From IMG/VR virus record IMGVR_UViG_3300035684_000001, positions 1 to 64,000 of that record: a DNA stretch of 64,000 bases, one strand, 5' to 3'. The notes under the pieces are model-generated. The model saw nothing but the letters and a program-made list of their open reading frames with translations. It was not told the DNA's origin and did not search any database. Origin of the DNA: a virus. Both the position numbers and the translations under genes were made by a program. Shown here piece after piece: positions 24,211-33,076 of this stretch (the first letter of the stretch is position 1; each line of letters starts with the position of its first letter).

Positions 24211-26057
24211 AATTAAAACAGTCGATTTTAATTGGTGGTAGTGCAATTTTGACGATCGCCGGATTGCTACTGGTTCCCTACAAGAACTTAAACCGGATTC
24301 AAGCATTCCTCTTTGCTGGTGGAGCCACTGCGGGATTTGCTGGGGTAGTCAAAGGTCGCCAACTCGAACAAGACCAAGAAGCCTTTGATTTAAAAGCTTT
24401 TGAACTGAAACAACACCAGAAAATGCTTGAGCAGTCTACGCTCGAAGTCTTAAAAATGGAAGAGGTGGCGATCGCCAAGAGTAGAGCTCAAGCCAACGTC
24501 GAAATTCAATCTCTCGACCACCAGCGGCATTTGCAAACCTTGAAACAGATAAAGTTTCCAGGTCTTTTGGAAGCACAGATTGAGGAAGCTCGCAGGCGAT
24601 CGGAATTAGAGCAACTTGAAAAGATGGGGCGGGGCGATCGGCAGTTGCAATTTTCTGAAAACGACAATTCCGTTTCTACCAACCCAGAACTTAGAGCTAT
24701 TCAATCTGCAAATCCGAATCTAGAATTTTATGATTTTGACGATTTAGTGGACGATGCAGCGGGCATAATTATTGCTGGCAATACAGGTGCTGGTAAAACC
24801 TCTGTTGCTTGTTATGTAGCGGGAAAACTAACAGAACACAATCCTGCTCAAGTATTTGCACTAGACCCGCACTACAACGATATATGGAAAGAAGTTGGAA
24901 TTCACGCGATCGGCGAGTTTAATGAAATTGAGGAAATCATAAATTTACTCGTCAAAGAACTCGACGATCGCCGAGCTAGAAAGAGAGACGGGAAACCGAT
25001 TGGTGACACAATTATCTGCTTTACCGACGAATTAAATGCTTGTCTGTTGAACTGTGAAAATCAAGACAGCCTTGAAACTGCTTTAAAAAGATTGGGTAGC
25101 GAAGGAAGAAAATTTGGAATTATTTTGATTGCTATCAACCAGTCTTCTAACGTAGACGATCTTGGAATTAGCGGTCCTTACAGAGCAAACTTTTTATTAA
25201 TATTGCTGGGGGCAAGTGCTAGAACGATTTCAGAAAAGTGGAAAAACACTGACGATCGCGTGAAGTGGATTTCTGAGCAAGTCTATCCCTGCTGTGTAGC
25301 AGGATGCGTGGGGACTAAGTTGGCTATTCATCCCACTCACAATTCTTATGTGAAGTTCAAGAAAAAGGGCAACCCACCTTTGAATTTACTTCCCATTAAT
25401 CAATTAAAGCATACTTTTTTGCCAGAAAAATATCGACCAAGAATAACCAAAAGTGTTGAGTTCTTAGAGTCAGAGACTCCGATCGCTGATGTTGATGTTA
25501 ACCAAAATTCTGATATTGAAAAACAAAGAACCAGATTAACACGTATTTACAAAGAGTCTCCAAACGATGCTCCTCCTTGGGATGAATGGTCGTCCGAACT
25601 AACGACAGAAGAGATCGATCGCCTCATAGACGAAAGGCGATCGCGCCGGGATAATATCTCAGAGACTATCTCAGATACTCCAGAATGTCTGTCCGAAGTC
25701 CCCGAAGACGGTATTGGGGACGATATACCCCTAGAACCCTTGCAAGATATAGGGTATCCCCGCAAATGGGACGCTGATACTTTTCGTAAGATTCTGCCAA
25801 AAGAGGATGAAAACGCCCTTTTTGAGAAGATCCTTAAGTACCTAGATACGTCTTTGGATACTTCGGGCGATCGGACAAAGAGCTACAGCAAAGTAATTAA
25901 ATTTGGCTTGGGCTTCAATAAGCCGCGGACTCACGAGACGCGCAGTTATTGGAACGTCGGGCTTCCGTGTTTTAGGTACTTGCTCGACCAACCAGGTAGA
26001 GAAACTTTGAAACAGCATTTCTCGAAAGCTTGGGATGCGGATAACGAAGAAGAGTAA
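24207..26057 (+). CDS. membrane-anchored P-loop ATPase (HerA/FtsK/VirD4-like) of a transfer-type module
   Basis: 616 residues. Two N-terminal membrane segments (~6-24, ~33-48), a coiled coil (~52-140), then the ATPase: Walker A GNTGAGKT (191-198) and Walker B TIICFTDE (268-275), followed by ILIAINQSS. The architecture (membrane anchor, stalk, motor) and the motif order fit the HerA/FtsK family used in conjugation coupling and DNA translocation. Residues ~430 onward are acidic and unrecognised. No relaxase or VirB4-like gene is visible. A membrane DNA pump for conjugation, segregation or injection is the best guess. Confidence 0.65.
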   Translation: MKLKQSILIGGSAILTIAGLLLVPYKNLNRIQAFLFAGGATAGFAGVVKGRQLEQDQEAFDLKAFELKQHQKMLEQSTLEVLKMEEVAIAKSRAQANVEIQSLDHQRHLQTLKQIKFPGLLEAQIEEARRRSELEQLEKMGRGDRQLQFSENDNSVSTNPELRAIQSANPNLEFYDFDDLVDDAAGIIIAGNTGAGKTSVACYVAGKLTEHNPAQVFALDPHYNDIWKEVGIHAIGEFNEIEEIINLLVKELDDRRARKRDGKPIGDTIICFTDELNACLLNCENQDSLETALKRLGSEGRKFGIILIAINQSSNVDDLGISGPYRANFLLILLGASARTISEKWKNTDDRVKWISEQVYPCCVAGCVGTKLAIHPTHNSYVKFKKKGNPPLNLLPINQLKHTFLPEKYRPRITKSVEFLESETPIADVDVNQNSDIEKQRTRLTRIYKESPNDAPPWDEWSSELTTEEIDRLIDERRSRRDNISETISDTPECLSEVPEDGIGDDIPLEPLQDIGYPRKWDADTFRKILPKEDENALFEKILKYLDTSLDTSGDRTKSYSKVIKFGLGFNKPRTHETRSYWNVGLPCFRYLLDQPGRETLKQHFSKAWDADNEEE

Positions 26058-26083
26058 ATTAACGGAGTAACTAGTAACTAACG

Positions 26084-26464
26084 ATGGCAACGAAACTAAT
26101 CAACGAATACGAATATCGTGGATGCAATATTTCATTTTTTGAACAGTGGAATCCTCATGATTACGATGGAATCTCTTATTTTTACGAGATTGTTGATCGC
26201 CAGGGCGACTCAAGAACCGATCAAACCGACGAATATCCGCTGGGGAGTTTAGCTCACGCTGAGCGGAATGCAATAAAATCTATCGACGAGGACTTAGATA
26301 AGTGGTATGCTATTTCCTGTTTGGCGACAAATCGAAACAAGTGCGAACATTTTGCTTTGTCGTTTTACGGCGAACTGGATGGGGCGATCGAGGCAGGGTT
26401 AAAAGAGTTAACAAAGTTGTATCCTGAATGGAAATACTCTGTTAAAGCTTGCCAACTGAATTAG
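26084..26464 (+). CDS. hypothetical protein
   Basis: 126 residues, acidic, beta-rich at the start (YEYRGCNISFFEQW). No family recognised. Located between the two ATPase genes. Confidence 0.5.
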   Translation: MATKLINEYEYRGCNISFFEQWNPHDYDGISYFYEIVDRQGDSRTDQTDEYPLGSLAHAERNAIKSIDEDLDKWYAISCLATNRNKCEHFALSFYGELDGAIEAGLKELTKLYPEWKYSVKACQLN

Positions 26465-26498
26465 ACAAATACGTCAAAGAATAAGGAAAGAATGTAAA

Positions 26499-27113
26499 GT
26501 GGATATTGAGCTTAATCAAGCCAGCAAAATCAACAGTTCGCAGATACCAACATCTGAACTTTTAGGTATCCAACAGAAGATACAAACGATGTTCGATCCT
26601 TCTTTGGCGGAATTAGGACTATGTAGGTCAAACTACAAAAAACTTCTCAATCAAGTTGCACCAGTTTTAATTAGCTTGTTCGATCGCGAGCTTGAAACAA
26701 CTGGAGAGGTAAAGGTTCAAGCAATTGTCTCATTTTCTGATGAGCTTGGACTACCTGTAAAAACAATTTGTCAGTTCCTAGAATGTCTGGGAAAAATTCC
26801 TTTAGGGAATTGGGAACGATCGCCCGTCACACCTGAACAAATAAACGAGGTAAAACAAATGAGTTGGAAAAATGGTATGGGACTGGCAACCGCAAATAAA
26901 TTGTTCGACAAATACGGTATAACGATCGCTCAAGACCCGAAGACCAAAATATACACGGCAACTTTGGGCGATCGAACGATCCAGCATACCTCTGTCACGG
27001 GTATCGCGGAAACGATTCTAGAAAAATGGTTCGCCCTAGTCGAACCCGGTAGGGCGATCGGAGCGGTAGTTCCGCCAAAGCAGGTAACTCCGGCAGACTT
27101 TGCATTGCGGTGA
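26499..27113 (+). CDS. hypothetical protein, possibly DNA-binding
   Basis: 204 residues with a GTG start. Residues ~75-110 are helical and could form a helix-turn-helix (VSFSDELGLPVKTICQFLECLGKI). Nothing else recognisable. Confidence 0.45.
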   Translation: MDIELNQASKINSSQIPTSELLGIQQKIQTMFDPSLAELGLCRSNYKKLLNQVAPVLISLFDRELETTGEVKVQAIVSFSDELGLPVKTICQFLECLGKIPLGNWERSPVTPEQINEVKQMSWKNGMGLATANKLFDKYGITIAQDPKTKIYTATLGDRTIQHTSVTGIAETILEKWFALVEPGRAIGAVVPPKQVTPADFALR

Positions 27114-27150
27114 TCGGTCTTAGCCGACAAAATCGTTAGGAGAAAAGTAA

Positions 27151-27858
27151 ATGACTGACGCTCTGCTAAAAATATTGCCCGCACTGGTAACTGAAGCGCT
27201 CGGAGGAAGTACCTGGATTCATATAATTGGCTACACTGGCGCTGGAAAAAGTGTATTGCTTCAATCGATTGTCGATAACGCTACCGCAAGTCACGATTGC
27301 TTGCTGGTTTACACTTTCCACCCTCAAGGGATGGGAGATGAAACGATCAAGGAAGCCCGGAAAATAGAAAAGTCTATTTACTTGCTGCACAAAAAATATC
27401 AGGACGGTCTTTTGACTCACAAGACTTTCATCGCAATTCACGAGTGGAGGCTGCTGTTTAACCTAGTAAGCGATCAACAACGCTTGTACGACACCATTTT
27501 AGATATTTATCGAAACTCAAAAAATTGGGGTGTTGTTTTTGGCGTTACCAGTCAAACAATCCACTTAAAACCAATGTACGGAGATGGTTTGCGCGATACA
27601 GGCGACAGGATGTACCTCAAAGCAGTCGATGTAGGAAATTTCAAGAATCTGCGTGGTTTTCGCGATATAGGCGACGGGCCGTACTTGAAGAAAATCATAT
27701 TGGGCGATCGCGCTTTAGAATTTGCCAGTCAAACTTGGGGAAAGAGCGACGACAAATATTTATGGCTTCTAGATCAAGATTGTCCGTGCGTTATTTGTAA
27801 CCGTTACTCGATAAAGTTCGCGATCACCCCCAACCAAAATCAAAACAAGGAAAATTAA
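27151..27858 (+). CDS. second P-loop ATPase of the module
   Basis: 235 residues with AGGAG before the ATG. Walker A GYTGAGKS (27-34). The Walker B strand reads TFIAIHEW, with His in place of the usual Asp. A TSQ motif (GVVFGVTSQT) corresponds to the polar sensor strand of HerA/FtsK-type motors, as in the 24207 ATPase. The C-terminal CPCVIC could bind metal. It may be a regulatory or partner ATPase of the larger one. Confidence 0.6.
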   Translation: MTDALLKILPALVTEALGGSTWIHIIGYTGAGKSVLLQSIVDNATASHDCLLVYTFHPQGMGDETIKEARKIEKSIYLLHKKYQDGLLTHKTFIAIHEWRLLFNLVSDQQRLYDTILDIYRNSKNWGVVFGVTSQTIHLKPMYGDGLRDTGDRMYLKAVDVGNFKNLRGFRDIGDGPYLKKIILGDRALEFASQTWGKSDDKYLWLLDQDCPCVICNRYSIKFAITPNQNQNKEN

Positions 27859-27902
27859 ATGATGGAGTTGAGAAAAGCTAGAGCCATAAGGTTGCTACCG
27901 AG

Positions 27903-28145
27903 TTGGTAAACTCAACTCTTCCAGCGACTGAGCTTGCTGAACGACTGACGAGGTGTCAGTATGAACCTTATCGAGGGTTAAATATTTTTGTAGAAAACTT
28001 AAATGAATTTTCTACCTACTTTGTCATAGATGGTTTATACAAAAATCTGCTGACTAGCGACACAGCAGAAAATGGGGCGATCTCTTGGTGGACAGCGAAG
28101 CAATGGATTCGCGTTTTTCTTGCAAGCGAAGATGAAGATGATTAA
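27903..28145 (+). CDS. small hypothetical protein
   Basis: 80 residues from a TTG; the frame is closed just upstream and no ATG fits. A short ATG frame at 27858 ends at this point, so a frameshift could have split one gene. Ends acidic (ASEDEDD). Confidence 0.35.
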   Translation: MVNSTLPATELAERLTRCQYEPYRGLNIFVENLNEFSTYFVIDGLYKNLLTSDTAENGAISWWTAKQWIRVFLASEDEDD

Positions 28146-28148
28146 TTT

Positions 28149-28169
28149 TGTTCAACAATTCTTGTTCAG
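28149..28169 (-). repeat. inverted CTGAACAAG iteron at the end of the module
   Basis: CTTGTTCAG (28161-28169) is the exact complement of the 17.8/21.1 kb iteron; a related TTGTTCAAC starts at 28149. It closes the 17.7-28.2 kb module with the opposite orientation. Confidence 0.5.
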
Positions 28170-28194
28170 CGTGTTTGGGTGGTAGGTTGTATAC

Positions 28195-28217
28195 TTGACA
28201 CTTATGATACAATTAAC
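28195..28217 (+). promoter_or_regulatory. conserved promoter block upstream of Uma2 copy 1
   Basis: TTGACACTT, four bases, TACAATTAAC. The same block precedes the second Uma2 copy (30286-30308). TTGACACTT is also one arm of the operator at 17151. The TTGACA-TACAAT gap is only 7 bases, so TTGACA here is not a normal -35 and may be an operator half-site. Confidence 0.45.
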
Positions 28218-28241
28218 CTAAAGCAAAAAAAAGGAGACGCA

Positions 28242-28856
28242 ATGACCATTCAAACTGTACCCACTACCAAGCAAACTTTTGATGATTTTGTGAACTGGTA
28301 TCCAGAAAATTCCTTGGCAAAATACGAGCTGCATGACGGGAAGGTTGTTGAAATCCGACGAAAATCGGGCGATCTCTCGGAGACTAAGGGTAAAATCCGT
28401 GGCGATTTGTTTTGTGAGATTAACCGTCTTGATTTACCTTACTCGATACCAGGTTACTGCTTGCTCAAGATTCCAGGAAAAGATACTGGCTACCAGCCCG
28501 ATATAGTTGTGTTAGACCGATCAACTTTTGACAGCGAGTTGCGATGGAGAGAATCATCCATCGTTATGAATCCAATTTCGGTACGTCTTATTGTTGAGGT
28601 ACTTGATGAAAATTCAGAAGAAAAAATTTTGACTAAGTGCTGGGACTATGAGGCTATGGGCATTCCAGAATACTGGGTTGCAGACTATAAACATAAACCA
28701 GAACTTGAACGCTATGGTAGAGACGGACTTCCTTGCCTTACGGTTTCTTCTCTTCGAGGCAAAGATTATCAAGTCAAAAAATTCACTGGTGACCAGGCGA
28801 TCAAATCTGTGGCTTTTCCCTATCTCAAGTTAACTGTCAATCAGCTTTTTAATTAA
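28242..28856 (+). CDS. Uma2-family (DUF820) PD-(D/E)XK-fold protein, intact copy
   Basis: 204 residues from the ATG at 28242, which AAAGGAG precedes. Family signs: FDDFVNWYPENSLAKYELHDGKVVEI, YQPDIVVLDR, IVEVLDENSEEK and CWDYEAMGIPEYWVAD. Uma2 proteins have a restriction-endonuclease fold and are abundant in cyanobacteria; their function is largely unknown. A damaged second copy lies at 30334-30975. Confidence 0.8.
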   Translation: MTIQTVPTTKQTFDDFVNWYPENSLAKYELHDGKVVEIRRKSGDLSETKGKIRGDLFCEINRLDLPYSIPGYCLLKIPGKDTGYQPDIVVLDRSTFDSELRWRESSIVMNPISVRLIVEVLDENSEEKILTKCWDYEAMGIPEYWVADYKHKPELERYGRDGLPCLTVSSLRGKDYQVKKFTGDQAIKSVAFPYLKLTVNQLFN

Positions 28857-28910
28857 TCGTTCTTGATCGAAGTAATTGCAAGTGCCAAGTATATAACTCG
28901 ACGCTTGCAG

Positions 28911-28950
28911 TGTATTAACACTCCCCTGCCTAAAGGCGAGGGGATTCTTT
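28911..28950. repeat. IS200/IS605-type element end (solo scar)
   Basis: Reading ACACTCCCCTGCCTAAAGGC then GAGGGGATTCTTTG on the plus strand, this is the hairpin end common to cyanobacterial IS200/IS605 elements. No tnpA/tnpB is present. It sits exactly where the 5' end of the next reading frame is lost. Confidence 0.55.
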
Positions 28951-28958
28951 GTTTGTAG

Positions 28959-29216
28959 ATCCAACTTGCTCAGACAGGATTTCTCCAGCCAAAGTAGAGG
29001 TCGAATCTCCCAAAGCGTTCGGATCTAAAATCCAAGTTCCGGTATGCCCTACCAGATGGATGGGCAATTTCTGAGGTGTTTACTTGGTTTTGTTACTCTG
29101 GCGATAAACTTTTGCATATTGGTGACAAATGCAGTGCAGAAGACGCAGAAGAAAATGCTATAAAATTTATTAATAATTTTCTGGAGGAGTCTGCTAGTGA
29201 TGATTACTACGTTTGA
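28959..29216 (+). pseudogene. 5'-truncated remnant of a small gene
   Basis: Open frame of about 85 codons with no ATG, GTG or TTG start, ending in TGA at 29214-29216. The protein-like text includes KAFGSKIQVRYALPDGWAISE, FTWFCYSGDKLLHIGD and a helical acidic end. The frame begins just after the IS200/IS605 scar, which most simply explains the missing start. Family not recognised. Confidence 0.5.
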
Positions 29217-29347
29217 TTCGTGGTGTTGGAATTGGGATTGTTGAATTAGGAGGACTGATGGAAGCAACATTGCTAGCAGCCCCAAAATCCCGATAGGTTG
29301 GATATTTATGCACTCAACACCGGAAGATAGAATCTATGCTTGACTCA

Positions 29348-29428
29348 CCGTTAACGGGATTAACGGATTCTATTTACAAAACAGAAAACCGATCTCCCAC
29401 AATTAAACGGGCGATCGGTTTTCTGTTT
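29348..29428. terminator. stem-loop CCGTTAA-TTAACGG followed by a bidirectional terminator
   Basis: First a perfect 7-bp inverted repeat with 5-base loop (29348-29366). Then CAGAAAACCGATC (29382-29394) pairs with GATCGGTTTTCTG (29413-29425), a 13-bp stem containing a HIP1 core. The second is the likely terminator of the leftward gene at 29437. Confidence 0.65.
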
Positions 29429-29436
29429 GATCTTTC

Positions 29437-30147
29437 TTAGATAACTGGTGGGGGAACGTGATTTGCAATCACACTGCTAACTGCTCGCAGAGGTTTGGGT
29501 TCATTTAATTTTATAGCAACTAAGCGCAGGCTGATAATTACTGCGCGATCGTAGTCCAGTTCCATCGGTAGCGCACGACCAAACTCTTGGTTCGATCTCC
29601 CGCTCAGACCCGTACCTCCAGCACCGCGCCTCATGCCAGAATCGATACTTTGTCCGCGACCGCCGCGACTAGATTGAAAACTCAGGTCTGTTGAACCACC
29701 GCGCTCGCCTCCCTTGAATCCCTCACTAATTCCTTTAGATCCTCGGTAACTACAATCCATATCTACGGCAGGTACTCCTGGATGGCGCGAGACTTTCTCG
29801 GGAATAAAAGTAACCTGAATTAGTCCCAACTCTTCTTTTGGAACAGAAACCAAGTCTGTTTGCACGGCTTCGCTTGAACCGAGTTCGTAAAAAGTAAAAC
29901 AACCGCGATCGTCAATTGAACGCTCAATCCTTCCAGAAGAATTTGCACTCAGTCGCCAAACGCCAACTTCTTTTCCATCTATTTTAATAGACACGTCGTT
30001 TTCTTCATTTATCTTGTTTGCCAGTGAGATTGCGTAGACATCGCCGTGCTTTAGGTAGACGTAGCCTTCCTCTTCTAGGTAATTAGTTGTTGATCGATTG
30101 CTAGAAAGTGGAACGACAATGTTTACTTCTTTTCCATTTAACTCCAT
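29437..30147 (-). CDS. conserved hypothetical protein with Gly/Ser-rich middle
   Basis: 236 residues. The N-terminal ~110 residues form a beta-rich domain: GDVYAISLANKINEENDVSIKIDGKEVGVWRL, then ERSIDDRGCFTFYELG and LGLIQVTFIPE. I have a sense of this being a recurrent domain but cannot name it. Residues ~130-185 are a Gly/Arg/Ser-rich low-complexity linker. It is oriented against both flanking Uma2 copies. Confidence 0.55.
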   Translation of the reverse strand: MELNGKEVNIVVPLSSNRSTTNYLEEEGYVYLKHGDVYAISLANKINEENDVSIKIDGKEVGVWRLSANSSGRIERSIDDRGCFTFYELGSSEAVQTDLVSVPKEELGLIQVTFIPEKVSRHPGVPAVDMDCSYRGSKGISEGFKGGERGGSTDLSFQSSRGGRGQSIDSGMRRGAGGTGLSGRSNQEFGRALPMELDYDRAVIISLRLVAIKLNEPKPLRAVSSVIANHVPPPVI

Positions 30148-30285
30148 GTCAAATCTCTAACGATATTACCGAGTTTAGTCTAACACACATATCGTATAAA
30201 TAATCGATGTACGTACTAAATCATTAATTAGTCGTAAGTTTTGTTCACCAGATTTTGTTTAGTGGTATTCGTGCAAGTCATGCAC

Positions 30286-30308
30286 TTGACACTTGTAGTA
30301 TAATTAAC
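30286..30308 (+). promoter_or_regulatory. conserved promoter block upstream of Uma2 copy 2
   Basis: TTGACACTT, four bases, TATAATTAAC: the same block as at 28195, with a perfect TATAAT (30299-30304). An inverted CAAGT-ACTTG pair surrounds its left side. Confidence 0.45.
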
Positions 30309-30333
30309 TTAAAACAAAAACAAAAGAGAGACA

Positions 30334-30975
30334 ATGCCTATCCAGACTATACCTACTACCAAGTAAACTTTCGACGAATTCGTAAACTGGTATCCAGAAA
30401 ATTTCTTGGCAAAATACGAGCTGCATGACGGGAAGATAGTTGAAATATCGCGAGGCTCGGGCGATCGCGCCGACATTTGTAGAAACATTCATGGCAAAAT
30501 AAGTCGTGAAATCACACTATTGGATTTACCGTATTTGATACCAGATCGCTGCTTGCTCAAGATACCGGGAAAAGATACTGTTTATCAGCCTGATATAGTT
30601 GTACTGGAGAGATCGACTTTATCTAGCGAGTTGCAGTGGCAAGAATTGTCCGTCATTTTAAATCCATCTTCAGTTCGGCTCGTTGTCGATTTAATTATTG
30701 ACGAAGGCTCCAAAGAAACTTGTCCTGATAAATGCTGGGACTACGAAGATATGAAGATTCCAGAATACTGGATTGCAGAATATCAAGATTTACCAGATCT
30801 TAAACGGAATGGTAAATCTGGACGCCCTTGCTTTACAGTTTCTTCCTTTATAGGTGGAGGTTATCAGGTGGGTGGAAATTATCAATTTAAAAAATTTACT
30901 GGTAACGAGGCAATCGAGTCCGTGGTTTTTTCCTATCTAAAGTCAACCGTCAACCAGTTTTTTAATCGCTCGTAA
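30334..30975 (+). pseudogene. Uma2-family copy 2 with an early nonsense codon
   Basis: The ATG at 30334 and the first ten codons mirror the intact copy, but codon 11 is TAA (30364-30366) where copy 1 has CAA. The rest stays open to 30975 and closely resembles copy 1: LAKYELHDGKIVEI, YQPDIVVLER, CWDYEDMKIPEYWIAEY. Translation could restart at a TTG at 30406, losing about 24 residues. The single stop and otherwise intact frame suggest recent inactivation, or rescue by suppression. Confidence 0.7.
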
Positions 30976-30998
30976 ACCAGTAAGCACAGGCAAAAATT

Positions 30999-31322
30999 AT
31001 GGCTCGAAACAAACAGCAAGAAGATTTTTCGTGGGAACTAGAGCGTCGCAGCGACAATATTTTTCCCGTTGGCGGCACATACTACAGCGACTACGCACAC
31101 GCAAAAGTCTCTATCTATAAAGGGAACTTAAATCAGGCATTAGAGGTTATTGCTAGTGTAACCGAAGAACCGCAAAAGTTCGATAAAACCTCAGTTCACA
31201 TCTGGCAAGTCAGAGAAGGAATAGAACCGAGTTGGGCTTTCAAGTTGCCCGCAAATACTCAATTGCGAGATTTAACACCAAACGATCTGCACTGCAACTA
31301 CGAGGACATTTTTGAAGACTAA
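30999..31322 (+). CDS. hypothetical protein, related to the one at 57464-57778
   Basis: 107 residues. The end (SWAFKLPANTQLRDLTPNDL) matches the pattern W-FKLP---LR-LT--D in the protein at 57464-57778, so the two are probably distant paralogues. No function recognised. Confidence 0.55.
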   Translation: MARNKQQEDFSWELERRSDNIFPVGGTYYSDYAHAKVSIYKGNLNQALEVIASVTEEPQKFDKTSVHIWQVREGIEPSWAFKLPANTQLRDLTPNDLHCNYEDIFED

Positions 31323-31336
31323 AAAATTTACACAAA

Positions 31337-31378
31337 AAAGTCGTTCAGTGGAAATATCAGAAACCACTGAACGACTTT
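31337..31378 (-). terminator. strong terminator of the baseplate J gene
   Basis: Perfect 15-bp stem: AAAGTCGTTCAGTGG (31337-31351) with CCACTGAACGACTTT (31364-31378). The T-run lies on the minus strand, so it ends leftward transcription. Confidence 0.85.
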
Positions 31379-31403
31379 GAGTTGTAAACACAAAACAAAA
31401 ACA

Positions 31404-31478
31404 ATGAAAACAACAAACACACCATGCACTCAACAAGCTACTCGCAAGCCCAGTAAAATGTGTCGAATCGTTTACTAA
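31404..31478 (+). CDS. possible 24-residue peptide
   Basis: A short ATG frame preceded by ACACAAAACAAAAACA, the same SD-less leader seen before several real genes here. No other support. Confidence 0.2.
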   Translation: MKTTNTPCTQQATRKPSKMCRIVY

Positions 31479-31510
31479 TCCACTATAGCAGCAACTACAG
31501 ATATTGGCAA

Positions 31511-32686
31511 TCAGCGAATCCAGTTTATTATCAAGCTCTGCTGTATTTCTAGCAAATTCCAGGGTTCGATCGCCAGCAGTTCGATCGCCACCCCAGTATC
31601 TGCGTGTTTCAGACTTACCCTCGGAACCGAGTAGCTGAAATTCGGTTGATTCTCAAGGGCGATCGCCAAAGTTCTAGGAAAAGTCTGATCGCCCCAAACA
31701 CCAAAAGGTGGGTTTACATTTGCCTGAATTGCTGTAGCTGCAAGGTTAAAAGCCTCGTTATTCGAGAGAGTCGGTATAATCCTCACATCTATTTCGCCGG
31801 CGATCGGGATAATTTCGGCGGGAATGACCTCAACATTAATTCCGTGCAACTCCCTGTCGGTCATCTCGGGCTGAATTAATTTGGTGATTCCCGGCGGGTA
31901 CACGGCGATCGTCACTAAGTTTGCATATTGCACCTTAGATCCCTTTTTAATCCTCGGGAGAAAAGCAACCTTTGACGCGCCTAAGTCTAGGGCAGCCCTG
32001 TAATAATCCCTGGGATTGACAAGATTTCCAGCGGATTGAATTGCTTGTCGAGCTCGCAGCATCGCTTCTGGAAGCGTCTCCGGTTCCTTCCCTTCAAACA
32101 GCACTTCCGTATTGGCGACCGAATCGATCCAATTTATATCTTCGGAGATAATAGAGTATTCGCCGGGCCAAATATTCGTGGATACCTTGCCGGGGCGATC
32201 AAGCCTGGCGGGTACTTCGCCCATATCGGAATTTTCATCTATATATAGATCGTAAATAGTCGTAGCAATTTCTCCGGCGATCGATTTAACCTCTGTCCCC
32301 AGCGGAACTTTTGCCGGAATGCCGGAGACAATTGCATCGGGCGATCGTCGAAATACCAAATTGATTACGGGTCTTTCCGCCAAGCCCATCTCAACTCCGA
32401 GCAATCGAAACCAGCGCACCCACAGGGAATCTGGGACTAAGTTGATTTCGTGACCGATTAAAGCGTGGAGGTAGGCGATCGCCCCCATAATTTGCCCGTG
32501 CGCTGACAAAGGATTTCTAGAGCTAAACGGTGATTCAACCCCATCGATTGACTGCGCCAACATATCGAGCGAAGCAGCGTGAATCTTTTCAATGTTGACA
32601 TTGTAGAGTTGAAACGAAGGAAGGATCGAGGGATCTTTTGCCAAGATCGCTTCTAATTGATAATGTCCAGAATATTTCTTAAACAT
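31511..32686 (-). CDS. baseplate J-like protein
   Basis: 391 residues. Baseplate J signatures: an N-terminal helix with HGQIMGAIAYLHALIGHEINLVPD, a beta domain beginning GIPAKVPLGTEVKS, and the NPRDYYRAALDLGASKVAFLPRI segment. The C-terminal half carries the ADT-like beta folds. It forms the wedge periphery of contractile tails. Separated by ~17 kb from the gp25-like gene with which it is normally adjacent. Confidence 0.8.
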   Translation of the reverse strand: MFKKYSGHYQLEAILAKDPSILPSFQLYNVNIEKIHAASLDMLAQSIDGVESPFSSRNPLSAHGQIMGAIAYLHALIGHEINLVPDSLWVRWFRLLGVEMGLAERPVINLVFRRSPDAIVSGIPAKVPLGTEVKSIAGEIATTIYDLYIDENSDMGEVPARLDRPGKVSTNIWPGEYSIISEDINWIDSVANTEVLFEGKEPETLPEAMLRARQAIQSAGNLVNPRDYYRAALDLGASKVAFLPRIKKGSKVQYANLVTIAVYPPGITKLIQPEMTDRELHGINVEVIPAEIIPIAGEIDVRIIPTLSNNEAFNLAATAIQANVNPPFGVWGDQTFPRTLAIALENQPNFSYSVPRVSLKHADTGVAIELLAIEPWNLLEIQQSLIINWIR

Positions 32687-32687
32687 A

Positions 32688-32716
32688 TTGATTTGTCACG
32701 AGAAACAATGTATTAT
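32688..32716 (+). promoter_or_regulatory. sigma70-type promoter
   Basis: TTGATT (32688-32693), 17-base spacer, TATTAT (32711-32716), predicting a start near 32723, 18 bases before the ATG at 32741. Confidence 0.5.
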
Positions 32717-32740
32717 AGTCCAAACTCAAACAATAAAACA

Positions 32741-33076
32741 ATGGACTCAATAATGTTGGATAGAATAATTGAACGCAAAATTGCATTACTCATTCCAAAT
32801 ATTAATCAACTGACGATCTCCGAAATCAAGCTTTGCATTTTTGAAAACAGAAGACAAGAGACTCAAGCAGAAAATCTGCGAAGTGCGTGGCGCTGCGGTC
32901 AGTCGATAGATCCGTCCCTAACAATCGAGCAAGAATTTACTTTGCACAAAAGTTCAACGATTGACGCTAACTCTAGTATTGAAGAGTTGAAATCAATACT
33001 TATTAGAGAAATAGAAACTTCTTTGAGGAGACAATTGCAAACCGAATCTTGGATGGCTATCGGAGGGCAAGCGTAA
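32741..33076 (+). CDS. hypothetical helical protein
   Basis: 111 residues from the ATG at 32741, chosen because it lies just after the promoter and has the leader AATAAAACA. An ATG at 32708 would sit within the promoter. Stop and next start overlap (TAATG). No family recognised. Confidence 0.5.
   Translation: MDSIMLDRIIERKIALLIPNINQLTISEIKLCIFENRRQETQAENLRSAWRCGQSIDPSLTIEQEFTLHKSSTIDANSSIEELKSILIREIETSLRRQLQTESWMAIGGQA

Noticed and set aside
24207-27858. Calling the 17-28 kb module a type IV secretion/conjugation system
   Set aside because: Only the ATPase resembles coupling proteins; no relaxase, VirB4 or pilin-like gene is seen, so the assignment would go beyond the evidence.
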